A DNA stretch of 64,000 bases from Holacanthus passer. Lineage: Eukaryota > Chordata > Actinopteri > Pomacanthidae. The notes under the pieces were generated by a model. That model did not search any database. It was not told the origin of the DNA and was given only the letters and a program-made list of their open reading frames with translations. Position numbers and translations under genes: made by a program. Where the stretch lies: positions 3,596,001 through 3,660,000 of the forward strand of contig JAFREQ010000034.1 in the NCBI GenBank assembly GCA_025331565.1. The letters are read 5' to 3'. Each line of letters opens with the position of its first letter. Within the stretch, counting starts at the first letter, position 1. Of the stretch, positions 50,006 through 63,673 are shown piece after piece.

Positions 50006-52207
50006 TGTTATCATTCCTCTGACCCGAGACAGCACAAATCTATTCATGCTTTTGATCATCTTGTCACAATAACAGCTACAGAAAACCCAAATAATTTAAT
50101 GCGTTGTTTTGGGTTGAGCTATGATGGAGAAAAAATATGAAACCGATGTTAACTGTCTGCTGGGGTTGTACAGAGTATAGCTCCAGCTGTGTTATAGGCG
50201 GACCAGAAAGGCATTTGGTGCACAGAAGTTTAATCTTCTTTTCTGATTTAGGATTTGGGATGGATCAGACTTGCAATTTCATGATCATCTCACCACTGTA
50301 TTTTCAATGCAAAGCATCTCAACAGTGTAGGTAGAACTGTCTCATACTACTGCACTACATTGTACTGTACAGTCTTCTCACAATGACAAAAACTGGCAAC
50401 CATTGAGCATAGAAATGTACTTTCCTTATAAGCCACTGGAGACACAGTTTGGTTTGGGGATTGCAGTGTGCTTTGGAAACCCCCATGACTGTTGTGCACT
50501 ACACTTTGTAATTTACTTTGGATCAATTTGGACAGCTGCAAACAAAAGGCTCAGGAGTCACACAGTGAAGGTTGGTGGTAGTCCTTTCATCACAACACAC
50601 AGCCTGAGCTTGGAGCTGCCCAGCCGAAAATCAATCAGCAGCCCCAGTATTTGGACACGGGGCGAAACTCAAAACTGTTTTGACTCAACCACAAAATGCT
50701 CAAGAGCAACAACAATCAAAAGCAATAAAACAAAATCTCCATTTCACAGTGCAGCTGCAGAAAATGTATTGCTACGCTTTTTCCCCCCATCACAGAAAAA
50801 CTCAAATTTCCCTCATGTTGTTGCTCAAAGCCAACATTAGTAATTGGTATTAGTGAACCCATTTTATTTCCAGAATCCAGTAGCTATTTGGCAATTATTT
50901 TCATGTTAAACACAGTGTTTCACATTGTTTAACCCTCTCTGGTTTAGCTATGGTACAAATGGCACAGCGGCGTTCGATTGTCTGACACAGCTGGGTAGCA
51001 AACATAATGCTCGTTCTGCCAATGACTTAATGGCGCTCTAAGTACACAATGAGTACACACACGCAGACTTGGACACACATCAGAAAATAACTGGGCCATG
51101 ATAGAAATGGTGACTGGCAGGTTAAGAGAAGATTAAAATCAGCCACTTCTCAACGGCCAGTCAGAAAACAGAGGGCTGTCAAAAGCGTCCTTAGTGTGAA
51201 AGCAGCAGTGTTACAGGAGCAGAGTTGTTCAGCTCCGATGCCTGTGTGCTCATGTGCATTTACGTTACAGGATTGTGTGTCAAGATATGACAAAGGCATT
51301 GCCTCTGGAGCATTAATGTCACATGGCTGAGGGAGTAGTGCTGAAGTGGCTCTCAGATTACAGGATTAACATACAGGGATACAGAGAGAGAGAGTGTACA
51401 GAGAAAGGGATAACAGCAGAGAGACAGACAAAGGAAGCATTTCTTCCACCAGCTGATATGTTTTATACTTGTCTACATGGCTGCAGGTTTAAAAAGCTCA
51501 GATCTTGAAGAACTTTGAAGTTGTGACAGTGGATTGCGACAAAGTGACTGTGACCAAAACACTGCAGATGTAATGTGATTCTTTTGGTGTGGTCATTTTT
51601 CCAGTTTTTATGATGGCATAAGTCTGTGTGCACACATTGATATATGGTGTTAATTTAGAACAACGGGGCAATGCTGCAGTGTTGCATCTTTGCTAAACCA
51701 AGATTAATATTGGCTGAAACAATCTATAAATAAGAGGGTCAAATGAGAACTCCCTAAGCTTCTTCATGAAGTCTGAAGTTACTATATAGTGCTTCTTAGT
51801 GCTGAACCAACTATTATGAAGAAAAAAACAATCTGGCTCCAGCTTCTCAAATGCAAACATTTGCAGATTTGTCTGTTTTGCATGATTTTAATTTTCCCTT
51901 TGGGTTTCTTACATGCTGGTGGCACAAAACAAACATCTCCTTGGGCTGTGGAAGATGGTGGCATTTTTCACTGTTTTCTCACCGTTTACAGACAAACCAA
52001 TTAATAAAATAACAGGACAAACAATTGCTGGTTGCAGTCCCAGTCTGTTTGAGTAAATATTGCACTTTGGTGCTGAGCCCAATTTCAAGGGGTTATTATG
52101 ACAAATGTTAATATGACTATGAAAAATGTTTCATACCATAATCGCACCCTTCATTGTGTTCAAGCAACAAATATGAGGCAACATCATAGTTTTCTATATA
52201 AACAGAA

Positions 52208-52254
52208 ACCATTAAATGTCATGTTGTTGGTATCACAACATGACATTTAATGGT
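52208..52254. repeat. Perfect 20-bp inverted repeat with 7-base loop
   Basis: Bases 52208-52227 (ACCATTAAATGTCATGTTGT) are exactly complementary to 52235-52254, with loop TGGTATC. No flanking terminal repeats or target duplications suggest a transposon. It lies in the gene-free region to the right of daam1. Confidence 0.85.
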
Positions 52255-53865
52255 ACACAAATACAGCTAAATACTATTCTGTACACTGTCACCAACACAC
52301 AGACACTGCAGTATCTGCTGTAACTGAGAGCAGGGAACTCTATTAGTCATGTCACATAGAGGTAATCTAATTGTTTTCCACATCCTTCTTCATTACACAG
52401 ACTCGTGACCTTCACACGTTTCATCCAGAGACATTGTCGCAATCAGTCTTTGACGAATCAGATTAGTTCAAAACCAGCCTCTGTATCTCTCTGTCTGTTT
52501 TCAACAATTGAAGTAAATAATGTGGTCAGAAATTATCACCAAACAGGAAGGGAAGATGAAGGTTGTGATGAGTGCAAGCTAACTCACTTATTGTGTTCAT
52601 TCCTCATGCTGAGGCCACGACATTATTTCATGAGCAAAGTGCTGATAAGAGATGTTAATCAGTTGTTTTGTTGCCTGGGAAAGATTCAATCACTGGTGAA
52701 TCTAATTTGTGGGGTTTTTTTTTTACAAGTTGCTTTTTCCTTAAGAGATGGTCCATTTACTGGCAGACCCACCATGTTTGCTTTAACTTTAACACTTTAA
52801 TGAGCAGCATATTACAGTAACATGCTTTACACAAAACTAAAAACTATACCTCAAATCTACAGAGATGTGGTTGCTTTGAATTAATGGCCATCTAATTATC
52901 TATGGTCAGGCATTAGATGGAGAAATAACACATTTTTAAGACTGAATGTTATCTAAAACACACTGAACTGCTCCACGCCTTAAAAAGTAATTCAGTCTCA
53001 TTCCCCTTTAATTCTTGCATGAATGAATAATAGCACAAAGCCAGAAAAAGTACATTTAGGATTGGGGAGTGTGCGGCTGAAATGTAGGGAGGACAGAGAT
53101 TAAAAAGCAGGTTAAAGGCTGTTGCTCTTTCTGCAGGCAAGGTTGTCAAACTTGTTCTGCAGACAGACTCTCCAACCCCCCACTCTAAACATGTTAGCAT
53201 TCTTCCTCGGGTCAACCCTTCAAGTGGAGGTTAGACTCGGGGCAAAGAGGGAAACTACTCAAACATGCGACAAAATCCTTTCCCGGGCTTCAGCTTAGTC
53301 ATCTGGGTTCAGTTTGTTGGCTGTCATCCAAAAGAGTGAAAAAAAAGAACAGGTTGGTTTAAATATAGCTCATAAAACATTAGTAGGTCTCATCACGCCG
53401 CTTCATAATTTTGCAAAATCTGAGCAGAAAGGCAACACACAGCATCGACGTTGACATTACAAACAACTTGCCTATTTCACAACAGCAGCTTAACTTTTAT
53501 GACCTGTATTTGCCATGCAGGTTCAGGTTTGGGTTATAAATTACCAGACTGTTTTTCTCTGATGTATTAATTTGCAACACTATGTTTTGAATGTTCTGCA
53601 CGGGCAACTCCGAACAAGTGTACTGTAACGTCTTGAATCTAATGAACCAAAGCATATTATTCAATGAGCAGATGGTGGGAAAACGTTTTGTATTATCATT
53701 AAGGCTGGAGAATCAAGAGAATGGTCACAACCAGATTGTCAGTCAGACTATTCCTGTTAAATCTTCGTGTTAAAACCATGACAGCATACTTTGGTAATCA
53801 GGAAGAGAAAATCCTACTCAGAGTGTTTCTATTAGCAGATTCAACCAGACTAACAACTCTCAACT

Positions 53866-54215
53866 GGGGCTGCAACTAACAATTATTTTCACTATTGATT
53901 CACATGTCAATTATTTTCATGATGAATTGAATGGTCTAGTCTATAAAATGTCAAAAAATTGTGAAAAAACGCTCATCACATTCCCCAGAGCCAAAAAGTG
54001 ATGTCTTCAAATTGCTTATTTTGTCAAACCAACCGTCCAGAGGATCCATAACTCAAGGACTATCAGCAGAAACGGAAGAGAATCAGTACCGACCAATTAG
54101 TGTCATCTAGGTTATGTCTGTGATTATATTAACCTTTAAGATTTGACTGTTCGCAGTGAATGCCAGAAAACCAGAAAATAAGAAAAACTCTTGAGTCAGA
54201 AAAGAATTAACCTTC
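53866..54215 (+). repeat. Degraded hAT-type MITE (ctgcaactaac family), partial
   Basis: It begins GGGGCTGCAACTAACAATTA, then TGTCAATTATTTTCATGA, TCTATAAAATGTCAAAAAAT and AACCAGAAAATAAG. The same family is present in a more complete form at 59546-59814. The far terminus is missing here and the right boundary is approximate. Confidence 0.6.
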
Positions 54216-54487
54216 AGTGAGTTCAGATACAAGATGTGGACTTTGAACGACTGACAACATCATACAGCTCCAACAGCCGTCACCATGATCTCCCTCTGTA
54301 GGAAGAGTAAACATTATCATGTGCACAGCAGCTGGGCACAGTCCAATATTGGTCACAAATTTATTTCTGAGTAGGAAAAGGATAACCTCTCAGATCATCA
54401 ATAACGGGGTGTGGAGAGCGCTGTAATCTCTTCTCGGATACCCTGAGCTACAGCCTGTCCTTTAAAAAAATCCCTACCTCCTCCTCA

Positions 54488-54501
54488 GTTGCTATGGTAA
54501 C
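54488..54501. promoter_or_regulatory. RFX X-box-like palindrome
   Basis: GTTGCTATGGTAAC is a near-perfect palindrome of two RFX half-sites (GTTGCY and RGTAAC with a 2-base spacer). RFX proteins bind such X-boxes at ciliary and other promoters. The site is about 10 kb upstream of the first daam1 coding exon, in a stretch a little richer in GC than its surroundings. Confidence 0.4.
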
Positions 54502-57500
54502 TGGAGCAGCGGGTGACGGGTGCAAGCTGGGTGGGTGGGTGATTTGATGTAAGTCCCTTCCACCGCACATTACCCTCCTTTTTAATCTGCTCTGGATGTT
54601 TATAGGGGAGAAAATAGGATTGTCTCTCTAATTCGGCGCACAAAAACAAATAACAAAACCATTAAGGATTACAGGGCAAAATCTAGCCTGCCATCATTCA
54701 GAGGCACCATGAAATCCTGCAGTTACAAAGACTAGCTGTCAGTCCTTTGTAATACATCAGTCTGTATGGTATTTACATGCTTTGTAGAATATACATAGCC
54801 TCTCGAGAGGAGCTGAGGAGTGGAACCTGAGTAGGATGGGCAGCAACAGGAAATGAGCAGACCCCTCTCCGCTCAAGGTGACTTTCCTTTTCATTGACTT
54901 GATTATCTGCACTCCGCCCCCATCATGGAAAAAAGTATGCCATCCTCTCTCTCTCACACTCACTTGACGCTGATAACGGGCTGCATTCGCCAAACCACAG
55001 AGAGAAGCTTGTGGGAGGCAGCAGCCCCGTAGCCTCTGTCTGTGTGTGCACATATTTCTACCACCACCTCACCCTATCTGCAGACCAGCCTTGTCATTAT
55101 GGGGCATTCCCCGTACACATAGGACGACTCTCTCAACGTGAAATCAGCCCCGGGGCCCCGTTGGAGCACCCTGTCATCCTCCCCTCCCCCCTAGTTACAA
55201 CAGCAACACCGTTTTCCGCACCGACACCTCCTAATTAGACAGACATGACACAATCACCTACGTCTTGTTGAGAGGAATCCAGCCTGTATTCTGGCGAGTG
55301 ATAAAGCAAAGCAGAAGCCCCAGCTCCCCTCATGCACAGGCACTGATAGCCTCAGACTATGTACCGGTCACATGCAATCCACACACACACATACACACAC
55401 ATTCCAATCAGCAGATAGCCGGCTCCTGTGCTCCTTTTCCTTGCACTCATTTGATTACGGGGTAGAATGGGTAGATTCATTGAGCTCATCTTACCCTGTC
55501 CAGGAGTGAGCTCGCCTCTGTTGTGCTCTGAGCATTCCCTTTATATCCTCCTCAACTCACTGCAGTATCCTGCTTTCTGCACTGTCGACAGAAAAAACGA
55601 TGCTTTCACACAGCACGCAGCGGAGCATTTCCTGCGCAAGGTATGTAATCCACGCAGGTTCAAAGTCGTCTGCACAGGGTTGGAGCGCTTTGAATCCCAA
55701 AGGCTGTCAATATCAGCCTAGAGGAAAAACCCAGTTAGGTGGAGGCTGCTTTTCTCTGATGGCATGGGGGCAGACAAGGGATAAACTCGCCATATAGCAC
55801 GAGCTGTTTGAGATCTTGCAAACGGCCAGCTGGCCAACTTCTCCTTGGCGTATCCACTCCCTCCCTAACCTCCTTCTCTCTGCCTTTCTCTGCAGAATGC
55901 TGTGGGGGCAGAGGGGACAAGCACAGATGTTACTGGCTCCAGGCCACACCCCTTTTCAACACTCCCAGTCCTAATAGGATGCAGCCGAGCCGTGGCCGCC
56001 GCCCAGCTCACCCCCTCCCCCCTGCACTGGCTTTGGACAACTTGTTTAGGGTTTGTTTGGAGAGGGCTTGTTTGGAGAGCTGCAGGAGGAAAGAAAGCTA
56101 AGGTGTAAAACGTGTGGTGTAAATGTGGGTGTGAGATGGGAGGCAGTGAAAGTGTGGCAAGACTACTGTAGAAATGAAGTGGTGTCAAAATCATGAATTG
56201 AGAAAGAAAACAGAGGAGTTTAACTTTATCCGATCCTACCTTAACTCCTCCTGCGTGTAATTAAAACACGTTCAGCCCAAGCAACTTAAAACACTGTACA
56301 CATTCCATCCAAAGTGTCTGGCAGTAATGAGACAATGACAACATATCCACAGGATTTTAATCTAAACAATCCAAGGCACTCCCACATGATTTACAGCACA
56401 AGCATCACTCCTGCATTTCAGCTAATTACTGACTCACAACATCCAGCATCCATAAACACTCCTTCGTTGCAACACAGTGATATTTTTTTGGGCCAAATAA
56501 ACACCACAGTAATGAAAATGTGTAAGGAGTTAGGTTTACTGCGGAGATGCTCATTTTAAAAAAAAGGAAAATAAAATATACATAGCTTCACAGAAATTTG
56601 GCTTTTTCGCTGTAAGATTTCAAATGAGAGAACAGTAATATACTAATGTAATGATTTCACTCCGTCATTTCATGCCAGTTTTCCAAGAAACTTAAGTGAA
56701 TAAGCGAAGTCACAAAAACAAAACCCTGTTATACAGCTACTGCTAAAACTATGTGGTTCATTCAGACATCAACAGACCTTCTGTTCTTCCTTTTCTCTTA
56801 ATTGTTGTCACGAAACTCAAAAATGTAGCAAAAACTATCACTTCATTCCAGGATCTAAAAATATTGTTCTGAATACACTGTATATTCAAACATGAATACT
56901 GAATGAGAAACCTGAACTAAACTAATGTTTTCATCATGATGGAAACTCTCTAACTGATGAAAACTTCACCTGAAACATGGACATGAACCATCTCACTTGA
57001 AATATGGTTTCTGTTCAAATACATCAATACTTGATCTCATACATGGGAACATTGCTTTTTTCAGTTGGATGATGCCGTTTCATGGAATTCTATCTTCAAG
57101 ATGTCCTGAGCTGATGGATTGGTATTGGCAGGCGATCCAGGCATATTTTAATGTATCGGTGTGGGCTAAAATAAAGCTGTTTAAAATCTGATCCTTCCTT
57201 TTTTTTTAACTTTACTGTGTTTTGTCCACATGCTAGTGTCACATGGTTCTCCTTTATGACATAATATGAATGAGAATTAGAGGCGATTGAGTCTGTTCTG
57301 TTCATCCATATCATATCAACAATCTAAGCTTATAAACTTTATAGTTTTGAATCAGGACCTTCAGTATTTGGATCACGTGACTTGTGACAAATAAGGTGGG
57401 CAGAATTTGGAGGGCTTTAGCTGTTATTTCAATGGGTCTGATACATATTTAATCAATATTTAGGTAAATACTGCATAAGTATCAGATCAGACTCCATATC

Positions 57501-59314
57501 AGCAGATACCCAGTATCAAAGGACTTGGAAAAGGATCTGGGCCAAAAAACGAAATGAGAGAGGTGTTGATTCAACTCTGACATAATTCTTGAGTCTTGAG
57601 TCTGCCTGTTAATACAGGAGCTGAGAAAATCAGACATGTTCTCATAAGAGAACAGAAGTCATGTACCTGATTCAGGCCCTACAGGTTTCCGTGCAGGTGT
57701 TGACACCTGTCATCTATCGCTCATTAACTTCCTGTTCTTCAGAAGTGAGTCAGGCCTTCTGAAAAGGTAGCACAGCAAACAAGACGTCATAGCGCGTTGC
57801 ATATATATAGTGTCATTCAACACACCTTGTCCAATCAGCACGATCAGAAAATGTGGCAGAAACATAGTAGAGTATCACATTCCCTGTAACTGAGACTGTA
57901 ACTGAGACTATGGATTTACTCTACTTGCCAAGAAGAGTCTGGACTCGGACACTTCTTTGCCAAAAGGAAGTCACAAATCAAACTTAAAAGGGAAATTCAA
58001 ACTTTTTTCCCTAACATCTGTGAGTGAGCAACGTTCAGTATTGGAAATGCTGACTCGCTTTATCATTAAACCATAAAGCAGCACAAACCAACCAGGTTCC
58101 CTAACATGAGTATTCTGTTTGCTAAATAAAGTCCCTTTACACGCACGATCTTTGAGTTATTACAACTTCAAAGTATTCAACAGCTACCATTTCACCATTT
58201 GGAGATGCCAACGTGTAAAGTTGCCTGCAGCTTTAAGATTTCTGGGTCACTTCCAAGTCACATGTCATGTTAGCTGATATAATACAATCTTCTATAGCGT
58301 TGCAACTTTCTACTTAGACTTTAAACATCTATATTTGAGACTGCACTGCAGTTTGAACCCAGAAACAGGGCTTATGTGAAACAGTTCATCTCTGCAGGTC
58401 TGGTGGTGTTACAGACATCAGTGGCGAGCCGCGCCGGTGCAGTCATGAATGGATAACAGTGGAAGCTGTACAGTCCTGGGTAGCTGCCTCTGAAAAGAAT
58501 GTTATGCAGCTGGAATAACAGACAGATCCTGGTTCTCATGGAGGGCTTCTGTTCTGGTGGGACAGATCATCCGTGTCAATAAAAGCCAGGACTGATGTTT
58601 TGGTGACCTCAAGGGCACCAGGTACATACAACAGGAAACGTATGGGACGCTGTGGACGGTGACACTCTCATAGAATGGCAGTCATCAGGAGTTTTCAGGA
58701 ACTCACAATCATCAAAGTCACTTTTCAAAGTTCCAAGAACTGAGAGGTTATCATGTCTCTTAGATGTCTGCTGTTAAGTCATTTTAACACAAGGCCTAAC
58801 CCTAACCCCTAAAGCCAGAGAATTTTATAAATTGGGTTGTTCTAACTTCCCTGTTTTTGTCCAGTATGCATGTGGACAATGTGGTGTTTAAGACAAGGGT
58901 GCCTTAACTATCATGGGTTCCACCCTGAATAAAATACTGATCATTAACACTCAATCTCTAGAGTATTTCTTTCCAGTTCCATTTGACACACTAACAGTAG
59001 GACAATGCACATTTACAGCAGGCGCCATCAAGCTTTAGTGACATAATACATGACAGCATCTTCATTCCAGCTCTAGGATTTGCCTCATCACATTTGAAGG
59101 TAAGAAGTAGCTAAGCCGCTAAACATAAATTACAATGACTCAAAACAGTGTTTGTGAGAACCTCTTCTCTCCTTGCTGCACTTTCATGTTACTTATTAAG
59201 CATGTACAGGCAGACAAAACTCAACTTCAACTTTGCCTGTTGAAGATCAGAAAGAAAAGGGTAGTCATATATTTTTCTTTGCCTTTTAGGATTTTAAAAA
59301 AATTTGTGACAAAA

Positions 59315-59390
59315 GGTCGCTGGCTGGAATCAAACTGGCAACAGAGTTCTTCGTGTGCCATGTGCTGTAACCACTCAAGTACCGAGGCTC
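59315..59390 (-). repeat. tRNA-derived fossil or SINE head (76 bases)
   Basis: On the minus strand this reads like a tRNA gene: an A-box-like GAGTGGTTACAGCA and a B-box-like GTTTGATTCCAG, separated by the usual distance, in a total of 76 bases. The ends do not pair as an acceptor stem and the B box is mutated (GTTTGA for GTTCGA), so it is not a working tRNA. A SINE head or tRNA pseudogene is most likely. Confidence 0.5.
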
Positions 59391-59545
59391 TTTGCCTTTA
59401 ATAATTTTGTCATGTGTTGATCTAGCAAGCAGGCCAGTGATACAAACAGCATAACATCTAAAGGCAAAATGCTAATAAAAAATGAACAGAATCTTAATCA
59501 CTTTAGAACTTGCCATTAACCCCAATGATAGATACAACTGCTCTC

Positions 59546-59814
59546 TAGGGCTGCAACTAACAATTATTTTCAAGAATAATCGATTAATGATTTAGTCTAT
59601 AAAATGTCAATAAATTGTGAAAAATGCTCATTACAATTTCATTTCTCAAATAGTTTCTTTTGTCTAACCAACAGTCCAAAACCTTAACTTACTATCACAA
59701 ATGACAGAGCAGCAAATCTTTACATTTAAGAAGCTGGAACCAGCAAATGTTTAATATTTTTGCTTGAAAAATAATTGAAACAATTAATCCATTATCAAAG
59801 TAGTTGCAGCTCTA
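59546..59814 (+). repeat. Complete hAT-type MITE (269 bp)
   Basis: Both termini are present: TAGGGCTGCAACTAA at the left and AGTTGCAGCTCTA at the right, inverted copies with one or two mismatches. The flanking 8-mers CTGCTCTC and CGGCTCCC agree at 6 of 8 positions, as expected for a decayed 8-bp target site duplication of a hAT element. Inner words (TCTATAAAATGTCAATAAAT, ACATTTAAGAAGCTGGAACC) match the copy at 53866. Confidence 0.7.
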
Positions 59815-62800
59815 CGGCTCCCAAAACATTGCTTTTGGGCCAAATTATTTGACAGACAAAAATGAAGTTAAAAGTTGAAAGCTGCTGAAGCTCAGAAATC
59901 AGTTTGCAGTACATTAACAGTGATTCAAAGAAGCATGGAAACCTGACTGGCTGCAGATTGTGGATGACCCTGAAAGGTTCAGCTGTGATTACAAACTTGT
60001 TGACCGAGTTTCTCTGGTTCTATAGGAAATAAAGGCATTTGGTGAAATGTTTATAGCCCCAAACACAGGAACTGGTAGAAGTAGTGGAAAAGCATCTCAA
60101 TGTGCTGAGTTTGTGAAAATGAACAGAAAGTTCTGCTCCACGCTAATGATAAGTGTATTCTCAGCAGAGTCGTGACTGACAGCCCCTAAATAAAAAACAG
60201 TTTTTCAAACTGCTGCGAAGGAATGTGTGAAGGGGGAACGTTATATTATGGCTCGTATCATGTGGTGGAAGGAAACAGGGCTAAAACGTACACATGTTTC
60301 ATTCAGGGTGCGGCTATATCCATAAATTCCCCTCATGCAGCCCTTCCCTAGTAGGAGACCCGAACCATCACAAATTAAATGCCAGGTTTAGAAAGGGTCC
60401 TGCTGGTCTCTACCCACCCTCTGGAAGGCTTGTAATTACCCCCTGGAATAGAAAGGTCCATCCCAGAAGGGCTGAGCGACTTTCTGCATCCACTAATCTC
60501 TAGAACGCAGCCAAGCAACTGCAGACATGAAACGGAGGTCCAAGTTCGGATACAGCACTTTACACATTGAGATAAAAGGTGCAGTGTTTGTGAGAGCAAA
60601 CCGCAAAAGGGGAAAGTGGAAAGAGAATAAATGTGGAAAACTCTCGCTTGGAGAAAGCAACATTAACCTAAAGGTTGGCTTTTTCAATATACATGACATG
60701 ACTGGAGGACCCACACGATGTTTTCTCTTATCTCATGCAGCGAACATGATGAAGCATGTGAGTTTCCCAAAGTTTAACATTTGCAGTAGCCTCCCTTCAC
60801 ATTTTTGTGAAAATGTCTTGGATGTGTCTTCTCAGAAGAAGTGGAAGGCGCTGCTGCACAAACGTTATCAAGTGACTGGCTGCAGCTGCAGTGAACGTGC
60901 TTGTAACGGATTGACAGAATTTGAGGGTTAAAAGGCTGTGGCTTAACTTGTTGATCCCTCCAGATGTAGGCCAGGCTCACAGCACTGGGAAGCCAGTGGT
61001 TGAGGTTTTGAGCAGATAGATAGCAAAGAGGGGGCACTGAGTGTTACAGTAGAGGTAGCATATAAACAAACAAAAAAATCAAATAGAGCAACGTTAATCC
61101 AACATAATCCAATCAGTATCCAGTCTGTTCTGAGGGTGAAGACAGCTTCAAAGTGCTGTGTGGCTATTAGCTAATGTCACACATGAACACTCTGGGAATT
61201 AGTTCACCAGACTAAATCCATGTGAAAAGGTCTGAGGTCTCGGCCTCGTGTTTGACTGCCAACACGGATATGAGACAGGCTTAGGGCCAGCCGGATACAT
61301 GACTGACTGACTGACACAGAGGCAAAGTCTAAGGTGAGACCAAGCCAGCATACAGGGCACAGCCATCTTGCACGGCTGGACGAGTGAGTTACAAGCTGCT
61401 TATCTCCGAGTGTGTCATAATCTGAGCAGAGAAAAACAACCTGACACCAGATCAGCCAGAACAAAATATTAAAGCTAGGAAAATCAGCTTGGAAGCCTCG
61501 ACCAAGAGCTGGCCAGCGCGCCGAGAAATGAAACCAAAACACAAACCGCAGAAAAAGGATGTTTGTGGACGTTAACAAGGACACCTGCTGTTTAACAGGA
61601 TCGACCTGACAGACTCTGCCCTGTGGCGTCTTAGCTATCAACTGAGCGAGGGACACGAACAACACTGTGTCCAGGGCAGCAGCACACAAAACAACCCCAA
61701 AGTACACTTTATTTTAATAGTTAAAGCACTTCAAATCTGAACCGGCTGTTCAAATGGATCACCTCAAAATCATAACACTGGTAGAAGTATAACAAGTTAC
61801 ATAACTGCGAGAGAAGAAAGAAATATGGACGCGGACAATGGTCGCCAATAAAGGTGTAACACAATCACTCCTGAGGAACATTTAGCTGTTGACGCAGCTG
61901 GTTTCGTCTGACTGCCTGGCTGTTTTGACGGCTTTTCTACAGTCATGTTATCGCACAGATATGTTATACTGTGGGAACCTGCTCGTCGTAGCAGCAGCCT
62001 AAAACCCTGCCCAAGGAAGCCAGGACACCTTTTGTTTGAGAAGGGAAGAAGCTGGCTACTGTGGCTCTTATCTTCTCAGATAAAATGTACATCTGTCAAT
62101 ATACTGTGTAAAGAAAGAATGAAGAATAGAGGTGCTATAACCAGGCTGCAATTCATTACGTGTGTTATTTGTTGAATGTTATTTGTAAGAAGTCGCAATG
62201 TGCTTCACAACAAAAACGACAAAGGGACAAGGGTGCTTTATTTAAACATTCACAAATAGTACAAATTCAATAAGAATGTGCATGACTGACATTACCGGCT
62301 CCTGAAACGCCAACTGAGTTAACGGGGAAATTACATTATCCTGGTAAAAATACCAATGACATCTCAGCTTAGGAGGTGTACAATCAACAGACGGAGTGAG
62401 AGATGGATAAACCAGAGCGTGCAGTCATTTCCATATATAATGCAGAGGATTATCTTGAATCAAGGCAGTCCAAGGCAAAGCAAGTTAACTCCATCCACGA
62501 TCAGGTTCAAAGAATTAAACCTCTTAATCCCTTCTTGTTGTGAACTTTTCAATTGATAAAGTTGCATCAATTCGTGAATGAAAGAAAGATAAAGAGATTG
62601 AGCCTATACATATCTTTCTGCTTTTTTGCTTGCAAACTTGTCAGAACTTGAGCGTGCTTTCTGGAGGGTGGGGTGGCATTTTAGGAGCAGGATAAAGCAT
62701 GCCGTGCTATGGCACAGTCTGCAGCTGAATCTGATATCTGTGGGCTGTTTCAAGGCCTGTCGCACATGATTTGGTTTGTGCCCAGGGATGAAACATGCTG

Positions 62801-63603
62801 GCATCTGATCTATTCCAATCGAGGAAATGAATCAAGCAGGATGCATTCTGCAAGTAATTTCTGAAATGCTCCACTGAGCATTTTTAAAGCATTAACGCAC
62901 CCTTAAGGCTTGAAATTAGAAAACTGTGATCTGCGAGGTTGTAGTTGAGGTTTTGGCTTGCACAGACGTCAAAACAAGCTTTAGATTTTTGAAGCTGCAA
63001 ATCAGATGAAGAAGTCTGAAACCTCAGGTATTCCCGGATGCTGCCATAGTCACCTTTTCCATCCTTTGAGATTAATCCTCTTTGTTAATGTGCCCTGATA
63101 AGACATATGGGACATGTTCTGAACTCAAGTATTTAACAACTGAAATGCTATTATACAGGCTAAGTAAGGAAGCTGTGTTGGTGAGCGTGAGAAGTTTGGC
63201 TTTGATATTTTGAACACGTGTCAGCTTTCAGTGATTGAGCTATTACCATAACTACAAGTAGCTTGAACTGATGACTACACAAAATTTGCTGACAGGAAAA
63301 ACACTGGCATGCAACCAGCTGGAAGCTCTCCTTAAGATTAACAGATATAAAAGATAAGATCAAGGGCACATAAAATCCAGCAAAACTGCAAATTCATACA
63401 AAATTCTAATTTTGAGCATCTCTGCTTTGGGAATTAACATTAATAACGTGACCTAGACAAAGGGGATAGAGGCGAGCAAGGATTGAAACATGAATCCCAC
63501 TTGGCTCATAAAACCCCCTCCCATCCTCCCAAGCCAGCATATCGGTTATGGGACTCCCCCACACACATAGACACACACACGTAGACACACACACGTACAC
63601 ACA

Positions 63604-63606
<3 letters not shown>

Positions 63607-63670
<64 letters not shown>
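63607..63670. repeat. (AC)32 microsatellite
   Basis: Thirty-two uninterrupted AC units, preceded from about 63560 by shorter CA runs interrupted by TAG and GT (CACGTACAC, CACACGTAGACAC). The open frames on both strands that cross it are poly-Thr-His or poly-Cys-Val artefacts of the repeat. Confidence 0.95.

Positions 63671-63673
<3 letters not shown>

Noticed and set aside
50403..50840. Plus-strand open frame of 145 codons
   Set aside because: Low-complexity content at the end (KSNKTKS) and no conservation known to me; treated as chance.
58795..58812. CCTAACCCTAACCCCTAA, telomere-like
   Set aside because: Only two to three degenerate units; too short to be a real interstitial telomeric array.
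60527..60931. Plus-strand open frame of 134 codons
   Set aside because: No resemblance to a known family; the sequence on either side is not gene-like and it ends without a polyadenylation context I would trust.
61204..61707. Minus-strand open frame of 167 codons, the longest outside the four genes
   Set aside because: Composition is unremarkable, there is no recognisable domain or splice support, and a frame of this size is about what is expected once by chance across six frames of 64 kb.
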